Shown here piece by piece: positions 15,806 to 25,039 of a stretch of DNA of 37,907 nucleotides (the first letter of the stretch is position 1; each line of letters begins with the position of its first letter). Source of the DNA: Alphaproteobacteria bacterium (lineage in GTDB: Bacteria > Pseudomonadota > Alphaproteobacteria > JAAEOK01); the NCBI GenBank assembly GCA_024244705.1, contig JAAEOK010000108.1, forward strand, positions 1 through 37,907. Reading direction: 5' to 3'. The translations under genes were made by a program, and so were the position numbers. Below the pieces are notes generated by a model. That model made no database searches. It worked only from the letters and a program-made list of their open reading frames with translations, and was not told the DNA's origin.

Positions 15806-16219
15806 ATGGACCGAGCAAAGGCCCAAACCGATCTTCCGCGACGGCCGACCTCCGTCACCACCTTCTATTACGGCGCCTGTCCGGTGTGCGACCGCGAGAT
15901 CGCCAACTACCGTCGCGCGGCCGCCGGTCACCGCGAGCTGTTGTGGCGCGATGTCGACAGCTGCCCGGACGCGCTCGCCTGCTTCGGCGTCGACACCCGT
16001 GAGGCGCGGCGCCGGCTCCATGTGATCGACCGCAACGGCGTCTTGCAGAGCGGCGTCGATGCCTTCATTGCGATCTGGCGCGAGCTGCCCGGCTATCGCT
16101 GGCTGGCGTGGCTGGTCGGCATCCCCGGACTGCATGGATTGGCGGGTCTGGTCTACGACCATATGCTGGTGCCGGCGTTGCAATCCTGGAACACGCACCG
16201 CGCCGCCGGTGCCGCATGA
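15806..16219 (+). CDS. DCC-family (DUF393) thiol-disulfide oxidoreductase-like protein
   Basis: 137 aa with the family signature TFYYGACPVCDREI, in which the CPVC pair is the likely redox site, followed by WRDVDSCPD and RRLHVIDRNGVLQSGVDAF. A weakly hydrophobic region near the C-terminus may touch the membrane. Start at ATG 15806 after a GAAAGGA site, 47 nt from the regulator. The stop overlaps the start of the desaturase (ATGA), indicating coupled expression. Members of this family often sit beside lipid-modifying enzymes; the exact reaction is not known. Confidence 0.88.
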   Translation: MDRAKAQTDLPRRPTSVTTFYYGACPVCDREIANYRRAAAGHRELLWRDVDSCPDALACFGVDTREARRRLHVIDRNGVLQSGVDAFIAIWRELPGYRWLAWLVGIPGLHGLAGLVYDHMLVPALQSWNTHRAAGAA

Positions 16220-17154
16220 CCGGCACCGCCCAGGCGCGATATTTCCCCGGCCCGACATCTTGCGCCACCGTCACCGGGACTACCGGTTTCGACCCGCCGC
16301 TCTATCGGCGACTGGTGACGCGGGGAGCGGATCTGCCGGCGTACACGGGTCGCAGCGCGATGCACGAGGGCCTGAGCGATCCGCGCCTCGCCGCTGTGCG
16401 GTGGCGCGACCTGGTGCAATTGAGCCGGCCGGAGATCGCCAACGAGTTGATGCTGCCGCTGCCCTGGCTGGCGGCATCGCTCGCCTTGGCCCACCAACAG
16501 CTTTACCCGGCCGCGCTGGCGGCCTCGTTCATGGTCTTCCTGACCGGCCTTCGTCTGTCCCACAACGCCCAGCATAGCGCCGTCGGATTGGGCCGGCGCG
16601 GCACCGACGCGGTGCTCTTGGTCCTCAGCATCGTGATGCTGGGGTCGATGCACGCGGTTCGCTTCAACCACCTGCGGCATCACAAATATTGCATGACGAC
16701 GGCGGATGTCGAAGGCGTCAGCGCGGCAATGAGCGGCCTCCAGGCGATCGCTTTCGGCCCCCTATTTCCGGTGCTGCTTCATGCCACCGCGCTACGCGAA
16801 GGCAACGCCCGGACGCGGCGTTGGGTGGCGGCGGAGCTGATCGCCAACGCGTTTTGGATCGCCGCCGTGCTGGCCTGGTTCGGCGCCGACTTTCTCGTCT
16901 ACCACGTCGCCGTCATGGGCGCGGGCCAATGCCTGACCGCCTTCTTTGCGGTGTGGACGGTTCACAACCACTGAGCCGGCCGGTTGTTTCCGGCCCGCAC
17001 CCAGCGCGGCCGGCTCGGCAGCGTGATGACCTATAACATGTTCTATCATGCCGAGCATCACCTGTTTCCGCAGGTACCGACCCGCAATCTGCCGGCACTC
17101 GCCGCGCGCCTCGACCGCGTGGTGCCCGAGCTGCGCACCGCGCCGGTGTTTTGA
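16216..17154 (+). pseudogene. membrane fatty acid desaturase with an in-frame UGA
   Basis: Membrane di-iron desaturase/hydroxylase family. Starting at the ATG at 16216 the frame shows His box 1 (SHNAQHS) and box 2 (NHLRHHKYC) and several hydrophobic segments, then meets TGA at 16972-16974 after VWTVHNH. The same frame continues for 59 more codons, with a perfect third box (MFYHAEHHLFPQVP) and a normal end at TGA 17152. Box 3 binds iron and is essential, so the 252-aa product would be inactive. A 6-bp GC hairpin (16978-16983 with 16990-16995, loop TTGTTT) starts 3 nt after the TGA. Most likely a recent nonsense mutation or sequencing error; recoding is a remote alternative. Confidence 0.85.
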
Positions 17155-17170
17155 AATCTCCGGCGGCGGG

Positions 17171-19237
17171 CTATGCGGCGTCGGTGTTGCGGCTCTTGGT
17201 CAGACCGGTAATTCCTAAAAAGAATAGGGTCGACAGCAGCCAACCAAACGGGACGAAAAAGACGTGAACGAAATATTCCAGCAGCGCGCCCGCCGGTATG
17301 CCGACGCCCTGTTCGAATCCGGAACAGACGGCGAGGCGCGACTCGTCACGGGGCCGCAACGGCCTTTCGGGATGAGGCGGTCGTTTGTCATTCCAACAGT
17401 TGTTGGGGTTGGGTGCCCACGCCGTGTCGACGCCGAGGTCGAGGATCGGTACGAAGGTGTCAATCGCGTAAAGGAATGCGTCAAACGGCACATATCGGTG
17501 GGGCGGCATGCGCTCTGGATCAAGAGCCGGAATGGGGCAGCCGGGAGGGGGCGCCCCGGTTCGGGGGTCCGGCGCGCAGGTGGTGTAGAGGTCACTCAAG
17601 TAGACATTTGGGTCCGTCACACTGAATAGGTCATGGCGATAGCACATCCAAAACACGAGCGTCGCGATCACCACCGTCCACACCATCCACCAGAACACGC
17701 GCAGCGGCCGATAGCCGTATTCGATGGTCGCGCGCAGGGTCCACGATCCGAGTCTTGTCAAATTGCGCGGCAACCAGGGACGGCGCGCGGCAACGCCCTC
17801 TATGGTACGCCGCTCCATCTCGACAAGCAGGTCGAGGCTTTCCTTGCGGTAGCCCTGGGCATTGAGAACAGTGGCTAAGCGGGCGTAGGGCTGCGGGTGA
17901 AAGCGCACCGGATCGCCACGCTGCGATTCACCGGCGACTTGGGGCTGGCTGCGCTCGAGCCAGGCTTGGGTGATGCTGCTCAGCGTCGCATATTTGAGCC
18001 GGGGGTCGTCACGCACATAGCGGTCACGGTCGACCAGATGCGAGATCTCTTCGTAGACGAAGCCATAGAGATCGAGGTTGCCGGGCGCCGGCCATTTGCT
18101 TTGCAGGGGCGGCATCAGAAAGGTCTTGGCTCTCGAAAAGCGAAAGTTCAGCCGCGTGTTATCGGTCGCCGTCACGTTCATCAGCATCAGCTTCTCGCCG
18201 ACGAACGAATTGGTCAGGATGAGCCCGTTCTCGGCGGTGTCGGCTTCGCCGCCCGAATCCGGAGCGATGAACTCGACATCCTTGAGATCGACGTCGCCGC
18301 GGATCGTGCAGTTCAGGGCTCGGATGCGCTCGTCTATGTGCGCCTGCTCAAAGAACAGCGAACCCTCAACCTGGAGACCCTTGAGGTTGATGGCCTCGAG
18401 GCGAAAATAGGATTCCCGCCGTCCCGCCGGCAGGTCCGGCGACCCGCTCAGTGCTCGGGTAATTGGGGCCGCATGGACGACGCTGCGTGCGAAGCGGAGA
18501 TCGCCGCCGATCCGTGCATTGTCGAGGTGGATCAGGCGGTGGATCTCGGCGTCATCGAATATGAGATCGCCGGTGACCCGGGCATGGCTCAAGCGGACCT
18601 GGCATGCGGCCTTGTCGTCGAATCGCGTCGGCGCCGCGAAACGGGCCTCGGCGAACGAAAGATCGCCGCGCACTTCAAGCCCTTCGAGCAGGACCGGCCC
18701 GGTTAGGACCGCCCCGACACGATTGCGCTCGGTCTGATGTTCGGCGGCATCCGTGGGATGTGACAGCGCCGAATCCATACCTCCGGGATCGCCACCGCCG
18801 ATCTCGAAATCGGCGAACACCCGGGCATTTTCCGCCGAAAGCGGTCCGATCTTGCTGGCCGACAAATCAACCGCGCCCAACTCGGCGCCGTCGAGCCTGA
18901 TGCCCGCCGCGATAACGCAACCGGTCAGCCTGAGAGAAACCCTATCGCGTGCGCCGGTAAGGTCGATCATCCCCTCGACATTGGCTGCGGTCAGACGTAC
19001 GCCCTGCGGATGCAGGTGCTCGCGTGCCGCGGAATCGGTGAAGAGCCAGGCGATCAAGGCGCCGGCGACCGCGGCGCCGGATTGTCCATCGTCCCGGGGC
19101 ACGTAGCCTGGCCCCGGCCCAGTGGAGGCGGCAAGAAACGCGCGCTCGATCTCGCTTATGCCGCCGGTGTCGGCGGCGTACGCCGATCGGGCAAGCTCGA
19201 CCAACCTCTCTCCGCGAACCGCGTCCGATACCGCCAT
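17171..19237 (-). CDS. large beta-helix repeat protein with C-terminal membrane segments
   Basis: 688 aa. Residues of about 75-390 carry pentapeptide-like repeats with a period near 20 (LDGAELGAVDLSASKIG, LEGLEVRGDLSFAEARF, LKGLQVEGSLFFEQAHI), predicted to form a right-handed quadrilateral beta-helix. Two hydrophobic stretches follow: VFWWMVWTVVIATLVFWMCY at about 530 and FFVPFGWLLSTLFFLGITG near the end, with a Cys- and Pro-rich loop between them. It looks like a membrane-anchored scaffold; I cannot assign an enzymatic function. Transcribed divergently from the KAP NTPase gene, with 167 bp between starts, suggesting a functional pair. Confidence 0.75.
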   Translation of the reverse strand: MAVSDAVRGERLVELARSAYAADTGGISEIERAFLAASTGPGPGYVPRDDGQSGAAVAGALIAWLFTDSAAREHLHPQGVRLTAANVEGMIDLTGARDRVSLRLTGCVIAAGIRLDGAELGAVDLSASKIGPLSAENARVFADFEIGGGDPGGMDSALSHPTDAAEHQTERNRVGAVLTGPVLLEGLEVRGDLSFAEARFAAPTRFDDKAACQVRLSHARVTGDLIFDDAEIHRLIHLDNARIGGDLRFARSVVHAAPITRALSGSPDLPAGRRESYFRLEAINLKGLQVEGSLFFEQAHIDERIRALNCTIRGDVDLKDVEFIAPDSGGEADTAENGLILTNSFVGEKLMLMNVTATDNTRLNFRFSRAKTFLMPPLQSKWPAPGNLDLYGFVYEEISHLVDRDRYVRDDPRLKYATLSSITQAWLERSQPQVAGESQRGDPVRFHPQPYARLATVLNAQGYRKESLDLLVEMERRTIEGVAARRPWLPRNLTRLGSWTLRATIEYGYRPLRVFWWMVWTVVIATLVFWMCYRHDLFSVTDPNVYLSDLYTTCAPDPRTGAPPPGCPIPALDPERMPPHRYVPFDAFLYAIDTFVPILDLGVDTAWAPNPNNCWNDKRPPHPERPLRPRDESRLAVCSGFEQGVGIPAGALLEYFVHVFFVPFGWLLSTLFFLGITGLTKSRNTDAA

Positions 19238-19404
19238 GTTCGGGTTTCACTCCCCCTTGGATTTGTTGGTGCAAAGTCTATTGCATGTTCGGCATTTGAC
19301 AAGGTGGTCCCAAGTTGCATGCCCGCGCTATAGTTCTTTGCAGCCGTAGGTAGGTTCGTGGCAATGCTGCGCGCCCCGTGCTCGTCACGGCAGGAGGTTT
19401 CGGC

Positions 19405-21441
19405 ATGGCGACCGAACCCGATATCGGATCGAGTCTCGGCCTCGAGAATTTGTCGGAAGAAGATACAGAGACCCTGGCTTGGGCGCGGGATTTTTACGGC
19501 GTCGATTTCAGCGATCCGAAATCCCGCGCGGCGGGGATTCGCGACATTCAAAACCAACTGGTCAAGAGCGGAATCAAGCTGGATGCCGACGGTATCCTCG
19601 GGCCGCGAACCCTGGATGCGTTGCGCCAACAGCACGCGGCAATACAATCCCCTCCGCAAGAGCAAGCGCCATCGGAAGGCAGCACTGACGAAGCCCATGA
19701 CTTGGGCGAGCAACCGAAAAAAGCGGATCCAGGGCAAGAGACAGAACCGCCGACCGACGCCGGTGTGAAAACGGCCGCGCTCAGCGACCAGGCGATCGAG
19801 ACCCGCGGTCAGGATGCACTGAAATTCGGACCGCGAGCGGAAGCCGTCGCGCGATTCCTTCTCGCCCGCGAGACCAAACCGCCGCTCGCGATCGCGATCA
19901 ACGCGCCCTGGGGCCGCGGCAAGACGTCGTTCATGAAGTTGATCGCCGCCGACCTGGAATCGGCGGCCGAGACGGCACCAGTCCGCATCGCGACGACTAC
20001 GTTCAACCCTTGGAAGTACGGGGAAGCCGCGCAGGTCTGGGCGGCGTTCATCGCCAACGTGACGCGCTGTATCAGGCAAAATCTAACCCCGGGGCAGGAG
20101 CTCCAATTTCGATCCTAACGCTTCCTGAAAAAGCTCCGGCGGCACGCCGATTTCGGATTGGCGATCCGGGCAGTGGTCGCGCTAGGATTTCTGGCGTTGA
20201 TCGTGATGCTGTTGTTTCTCGATTGGAACATCGTCGTCGAAAACGGGCTCAAGGATTATGCCCTGTTCCAGTCGTTCTATGCGGCCACGACGGCGCAGAT
20301 TGCCGGGCAGGCATGGACCGAAAACCTGTTCTGGTATCTGGCCCTCGGCTTGGTGTTGCTGATCGCCCTCGTCTATCTCTACGTCAACCTGACCCAGAGC
20401 CTGGGATTGAATCTGCTCGAATACATCGAGAAAACGGATTTCAAGGACAAGATCGGTACCCTGTCGCAATTCGAAGACGAGATGGAACAGCTCCACAAAG
20501 CCGTTCCCGATACCATGAAGGTCATCGTCTTCATCGACGATCTCGATTGTTGCAAGGGCGCCGTCCTCGGCGAAATCATCGAAGCGCTTCAGCTCGCCGC
20601 GGTCTCCAAGAGCTGTATCTTCGTGCTCGGCATGGACCTGACCATCGTCGCCAACGTGATCAAGAGCGAGCGCGGGGAGTTGGCCCATTCCGTCGACGTC
20701 GCCGCCACCGCCATGGAACACGGCAGCGGCTATAAGTTCCTCGAAAAGATCATCCAGGCGCGGCTCAGCCTGCCGACGGTTGCCGAAAGCGCCATCGAAC
20801 ATTTTATCGAACAGTCCATGCGCCAGGACGCGGACGACGACGAAACGATGGTGCAAGATGAAGACCCCGCGACGGACGGGATGGCCGTTGCCGGTTTCCG
20901 GCCAGCCGACGAAAAAGTGGCCGCCGGTCAGCCTCTGCGTGCGATGCGCAAAATCCTCGGTCGTCTCCCCGCAGAGAAAACTCCCAAGGATTCCGATGAG
21001 CTCGTGAGCACGGCCAAATACTACGGCAGCCGGCACTTTCGAAACCCGCGTCGTCTCAAGCGGTTCATCAACGGTCTTCGTTTGCAAAGCTACCTCACCG
21101 CCGCCACCCGGCCGGACCTCTACGATCTCGATCGGCTGGCGCGATTCCTCGTCCTGGCGGAGAAATGGCCCGGTTTGATCGACTACATTCTGACGAGGCG
21201 AGCGTCGTTCAAGCTATCGGACACTCGTGCCATCGGCGGTAGATCTAGCGATCCGCAAATCGCGGCCGTGCAAAAGCTTGATGACATGAGCAAAATCGAA
21301 CATGAGCGACTGAGCGAGCTCCTAGCGGGTCGCCATGGTGATGATCACCTGACCTACGAGCAAATTCGCGAGCTCGCCGATTGGTACGGTTTTTCCTACT
21401 ATGCCGGCCTCAACTCCCCAACAAACGCCCCCGCGCCCTAG
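19405..21441 (+). pseudogene. KAP-family P-loop NTPase with an in-frame TAA
   Basis: KAP NTPases are membrane-linked STAND-class ATPases; PifA of plasmid F, a phage-exclusion protein, is a member. The likely start is the ATG at 19405 behind a CAGGAGG site (a GTG at 19378 is also open). Order of parts: an N-terminal peptidoglycan-binding-like helix set (DADGILGPRTLDAL), an acidic linker, Walker A NAPWGRGKTSF, two transmembrane helices inserted in the NTPase domain (ALGFLALIVMLLFLDW and NLFWYLALGLVLLIALVYLY), Walker B VIVFIDDLDCC and the KAP segment HFRNPRRLKRFINGL. The frame is broken only by TAA at 20116-20118, codon 238; everything after is intact in the same frame. A nonsense mutation or an assembly error is likely. 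Overlaps the end of pirin by 4 bp. Confidence 0.85.
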
Positions 21442-22304
21442 AACCGTCCACCTTGGAAGTCGGCGATGGCCTGGCGGATCTCGGCCTCGGTGTTCATGAC
21501 GAAGGGTCCGTATTTGGCGACCGGCTCGCCGAGCGGCCGGCCGGCGACCAGCAGCAGCCGCGCGGGCGCGCCAGACGCGGTCACCGCGACCGTGTCGCCG
21601 CTGCCGAGGACGGCCAATTCGCCGCGCGCCACCGCAGTGCCGGCGATATCGATTCCGGCCTCGCCGTCATAGACATAAACGAAGCCGGCGTGGCCCGCCG
21701 GCAAGTGGTGGCGGAAACGCGCCCCGGCTGCCAGGGCAACGTCGAGATAGAGCGGTTCCGTCACTACCGCGGCGACCGGCCCGGCCACGTCGCCGACCCG
21801 CCCGGCGATGACCTTGACCGTCACACCCCGGGCAGGCGTCGCCGTCGGGATTGCCGCCGGATCGATATCCTGGTAGCGCGGCGCCGTCATCTTGTCCTTG
21901 GCCGGCAAATTGACCCACAGTTGGAAGCCCCACATCAGGCCGTCCTCCTGTTCCGGCATCTCCGAGTGGACGATGCCGCGGCCGGCGGTCATCCATTGCA
22001 CGCTGCCGGCGCGGAGCAGGCCCGTATTGCCCTGGTTGTCGCCGTGACGCATGCGCCCGGCGAGCATATAGGTCACGGTCTCGAAGCCGCGATGGGGATG
22101 GTCGGGAAAGCCGGCCAGGTAATCGCCGGCATCGTCCGAGCGGAACTCGTCGAGCAGCAGGAAGGGGTCGAGGTCGGGCAGCGCCGGCGAGCCGATGACC
22201 CGGGTCAGGCGGACGCCCGCGCCGTCGCTCGCCGGGATGCCGCGGACGACCTGTCGAACCGGTCGGATGGCGGTGGTTTCGTCGGCCACGCTCGTCATCG
22301 TCAT
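21438..22304 (-). CDS. pirin-family protein
   Basis: 288-aa bicupin of the pirin family; members bind iron and some act as quercetinases or redox regulators. The N-terminal cupin metal ligands are visible in FPDHPHRGFETVTYMLAG and the later GNTGLLRAGSVQWMTAGRGIVHSE. The C-terminal cupin includes AGARFRHHLPAGHAGFVYVYDGE. Full length, starting with ATG at 22304. It converges on the KAP gene with a 4-bp overlap of stop codons. Physiological role not inferable from context. Confidence 0.92.
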   Translation of the reverse strand: MTMTSVADETTAIRPVRQVVRGIPASDGAGVRLTRVIGSPALPDLDPFLLLDEFRSDDAGDYLAGFPDHPHRGFETVTYMLAGRMRHGDNQGNTGLLRAGSVQWMTAGRGIVHSEMPEQEDGLMWGFQLWVNLPAKDKMTAPRYQDIDPAAIPTATPARGVTVKVIAGRVGDVAGPVAAVVTEPLYLDVALAAGARFRHHLPAGHAGFVYVYDGEAGIDIAGTAVARGELAVLGSGDTVAVTASGAPARLLLVAGRPLGEPVAKYGPFVMNTEAEIRQAIADFQGGRF

Positions 22305-22380
22305 CTCCCGTGCAACAATCCTTTCGTCTCGCGCCTTAGATAAGTCCCGCGCCGGCGATGTGAAGGCCGCCGGCCGACCC

Positions 22381-22644
22381 TTACGCGCGGACCGCGAACC
22401 GGTTGGCGAAGCGGTTGTAGAGCCAGGCCAGCGCGGCGCCCATGACGAGGCCGTCGATCAGGCCCCAGGCGAGCCCGATCAGGCTGCCCAGCGGCGACAC
22501 GCGGTAGCCGGGATAGAGCCGGGCGATCGGGTTGGGATCGACGCCGATCCCCTCGCTGACGATCAGCCACCAGGTGATGAGAAAGACCATTGCGCCCCAC
22601 CAGATCGCGACGGCCACGGCGAAGGCGCGGACGTTGAGCTTCAT
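22381..22644 (-). CDS. small two-helix membrane protein (holin-like)
   Basis: 87 aa with two strong hydrophobic stretches: FAVAVAIWWGAMVFLITWWLI and SLIGLAWGLIDGLVMGAALAWLY, separated by a loop with the motif YPGYRVSPLGSLIG. The pattern matches small chromosomal proteins often labelled bacteriophage holin family, though no phage genes are nearby, so a lytic role is not implied. The C-terminus is basic, expected in the cytoplasm. Confidence 0.75.
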   Translation of the reverse strand: MKLNVRAFAVAVAIWWGAMVFLITWWLIVSEGIGVDPNPIARLYPGYRVSPLGSLIGLAWGLIDGLVMGAALAWLYNRFANRFAVRA

Positions 22645-22808
22645 GATCGGCCTCGCATAGTTGCCGGGGTGTCATCGGTTCGAACAGCGTAACCCCCCGG
22701 CGCCCTCGGCGTGAAGTGCGTTCCAGTGCGGTGGCGGTTGGCGGCGTCGATTGACCCCCGGCCGGGCTGCGACCTACTGTACCGCTTCCATCAAGGGGAG
22801 GCCGAATA

Positions 22809-23216
22809 ATGCCGATTTCGCAGAGCGAAGCCGAAGAATTGGGCCGAAAATATACCGAGGCCTGGTGTTCCCATGATGCCGATGCGGTCGCGTCTTTCTT
22901 CGCGGAAAAGGCCATCAGCATGATCAATGCCGGAGAACCGACCGTCGGCCGCCCTGCGATTGCCGAAACGATGGGGGCCTTCTTCGAAGACTTTCCCGAT
23001 TTGGTGCTGCGGATGGATGATCTTCGTTCGGGCGGGAACCAGGCGATCTACCCGTGGACGCTCGAAGGCACCAACAGCGGGCCGGGCGGCACGGGGAATT
23101 TCGTGCGCATACCCGGGTGGCAGAATTGGCGTCTCTCCGACGACCTACTTATCGTGCATGCCGACGGCGGATACGATGCGGTCGAATACGAGCGGCAAAT
23201 ACGCGAAGGCCTTTAA
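22809..23216 (+). CDS. NTF2-like (SnoaL-type) protein
   Basis: 135 aa with a single NTF2-like cone fold: KYTEAWCSHDADAVASFFAE at the N-terminus, the GRPAIAETMGAFFEDFPDL helix and the NFVRIPGWQNWRLSDDLL strand pair. Starts at ATG 22809 after a GGGGAGG site. Family members range from isomerases to small-molecule binding proteins; no catalytic residues can be assigned. The next gene begins 54 bp downstream. Confidence 0.85.
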   Translation: MPISQSEAEELGRKYTEAWCSHDADAVASFFAEKAISMINAGEPTVGRPAIAETMGAFFEDFPDLVLRMDDLRSGGNQAIYPWTLEGTNSGPGGTGNFVRIPGWQNWRLSDDLLIVHADGGYDAVEYERQIREGL

Positions 23217-23270
23217 AGCGATGGGTGACGTGCGCGCCATCGTCTATGACGTCGGCGCGATGGGATCGCG

Positions 23271-24047
23271 ATGAGCGACGATGTGACGGGCAAGATCATT
23301 ATCGCGGTCATGATACTGACCGCCGCCTGGCTCGGCGGCTGGGTGGCGAAAGTGGTGGTCGGCTCGGCCGGCGCCACGCGCGCCTCGGCGGCCCACGCCA
23401 ACGCCGCCGCCGGTGGGTTTCTGTTGGGTGCCGGCCTGTTCCATTTTCTGCCCGAGGCCCATCTTCATTTCGAAGAGCTCTATCCGGGCCACGAATTCCC
23501 CATCGGCTTCACCCTGTGCGCAATCGGCTTCGTCGGCATCCTGGCGCTCGAGCGCCTGCTCTACGACCCCGAGGCCCATCACCCGAAGGCCGAGGGGGCG
23601 GTGACCGCGGCGCCGGTCCTGGCCATCGCGCTCAGCCTCCATGCCGTCCTCGCCGGGTTCGCCGTCGGCTCGAAACCGGCCGAGCTGACGGTGTTCGCGC
23701 TCGCCGGCGCGCTCGCCGTGCACAAGTTCGCCGCCGCCTTCACCCTGGGGTCGATCCTGCTTCGCGGCGGCGCCTCGACTTCGACCCTGGTCAAGGTGGT
23801 CGGCGCGTTTTCGGTCGCGACGCCGATCGGGCTGGCCCTCGGCACCGGCTTCCAGCATCTCCTGACCGACCGCACCGGGTTGCTGGTCGAGGCCAGCTTC
23901 GACGCCCTGGCCGCTGGCACCTTTCTCTATATCGCCGCCCTCGACGTCATCCATGAGACCTTCTTCCACAAGAAGGCGAGCTGGTGGGACCTGGTCCTTT
24001 TCGTCGCCGGCCTGGCGATCATGGCCGCGCTGTCGCTCGTCGCATGA
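23271..24047 (+). CDS. ZIP-family metal transporter
   Basis: 258 aa, about eight membrane helices. ZIP features: FHFLPEAHLHFE in the loop/helix 2 region, LSLHAVLAGFAVGS (helix 4 metal-site His) and AVHKFAAAFTLG (helix 5 HK). Likely moves zinc or a related divalent ion across the inner membrane. Its stop codon overlaps the start of the CDF exporter gene (ATGA), so both are made from one transcript with coupled translation. Direction of transport in this subgroup is not certain from sequence. Confidence 0.88.
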   Translation: MSDDVTGKIIIAVMILTAAWLGGWVAKVVVGSAGATRASAAHANAAAGGFLLGAGLFHFLPEAHLHFEELYPGHEFPIGFTLCAIGFVGILALERLLYDPEAHHPKAEGAVTAAPVLAIALSLHAVLAGFAVGSKPAELTVFALAGALAVHKFAAAFTLGSILLRGGASTSTLVKVVGAFSVATPIGLALGTGFQHLLTDRTGLLVEASFDALAAGTFLYIAALDVIHETFFHKKASWWDLVLFVAGLAIMAALSLVA

Positions 24048-25039
24048 CGGCCGACGACACAGGTCCGTCAAACGGCGCCGGCGCCGCCGCGGCGTCCCGC
24101 GGCCATTCCCACGACCACGGTCCGGGCGTCGACGCGGCCAACGAAAAACGCATCCTGTGGGCGCTGGTCTTGACCGCCGGCTACATGGTCGCGGAAATCG
24201 TCGGCGGCCTGCTTTCCGGTTCGCTCGCCCTGCTCGCCGATGCCGGTCACATGCTCACCGATGCCGCCGCGCTGGCGCTGGCCTGGGCCGCCTTCCGCGC
24301 TGCCCGCTGGTCGAACGACGCGCGGCGCTCCTATGGCTACCACCGTTTTCAGGTTCTCGCCGCCTTCGTCAACGGGGTGTCACTGGTCGTCATCGTCATC
24401 TGGATCGCTATCGAGGCGGTGCGCCGGCTGGCCGATCCGGTCGAGGTCCTGGCAACGCCGATGCTCGCCGTCGCCGCCGGCGGCCTCGCCGTCAACATCG
24501 TCGCCTTCGTCATTCTCCATCGCGGGTCGCGCCACAACCTTAACATCCAGGGCGCCGCCCTCCACGTGCTCGGCGACCTGTTGGGATCGGTGGCGACCAT
24601 CGTCGCGGCGCTGGTCATCATGACCACCGGATGGACGCCGATCGACCCGCTGCTGTCGATCTTGGTCGCGCTGCTGATCCTGAGAAGCGCGGTGAAGCTG
24701 ACCCGGCGGTCGATCCATATTTTGCTCGAGGGCGCCCCCGACTGGCTCGACGAGACGGCGCTGAAGGCGGACCTCGTCGCCGAGGTGCCAGAGGTCGAGG
24801 CGGTCCACCACGTCCATGCCTGGATGCTGACCCAGGAGCGCCCGCTGATGACGCTCCACGCGGAGGTCGCCGACGGCACCGATCACCATGCCACGCTGAT
24901 GGCGATCAAGCGCTTTCTGAAGGCCCACTACAACATCGATCACGCGACCATTCAGATCGAGCCCGGCCACTGCCTCGACGACGAACCGCCGCCGCCGGAT
25001 CAGGCGCGCGGCGCGAAGGTCATGCCCGATTCATCATAG
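24044..25039 (+). CDS. cation diffusion facilitator (CDF) metal exporter
   Basis: 331-aa proton/metal antiporter of the ZnT/CzcD type. A His-rich N-terminus (GHSHDHGPG) precedes six membrane helices. The transport site is complete: HxxxD pairs in DAGHMLTDAAALA (helix 2) and LHVLGDLLGS (helix 5). The cytoplasmic C-terminal domain (VHHVHAWMLTQERPLMTLHAEV and IDHATIQIEP) is intact. The start at 24044 overlaps the ZIP stop. The last 40 bp overlap the DUF1326 gene on the opposite strand. Confidence 0.93.
   Translation: MTADDTGPSNGAGAAAASRGHSHDHGPGVDAANEKRILWALVLTAGYMVAEIVGGLLSGSLALLADAGHMLTDAAALALAWAAFRAARWSNDARRSYGYHRFQVLAAFVNGVSLVVIVIWIAIEAVRRLADPVEVLATPMLAVAAGGLAVNIVAFVILHRGSRHNLNIQGAALHVLGDLLGSVATIVAALVIMTTGWTPIDPLLSILVALLILRSAVKLTRRSIHILLEGAPDWLDETALKADLVAEVPEVEAVHHVHAWMLTQERPLMTLHAEVADGTDHHATLMAIKRFLKAHYNIDHATIQIEPGHCLDDEPPPPDQARGAKVMPDSS

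Noticed and set aside
16978-16995. Bacterial selenocysteine insertion element after the desaturase UGA
   Set aside because: The hairpin has only a 6-bp stem and could arise by chance in GC-rich DNA; kept as a question in the findings, not as a feature.
22381-22644. Prophage remnant suggested by the holin-like protein and the endolysin-like M15 peptidase
   Set aside because: The two genes are 4 kb apart with metabolic genes between and no other phage genes; both families also occur as ordinary chromosomal genes.
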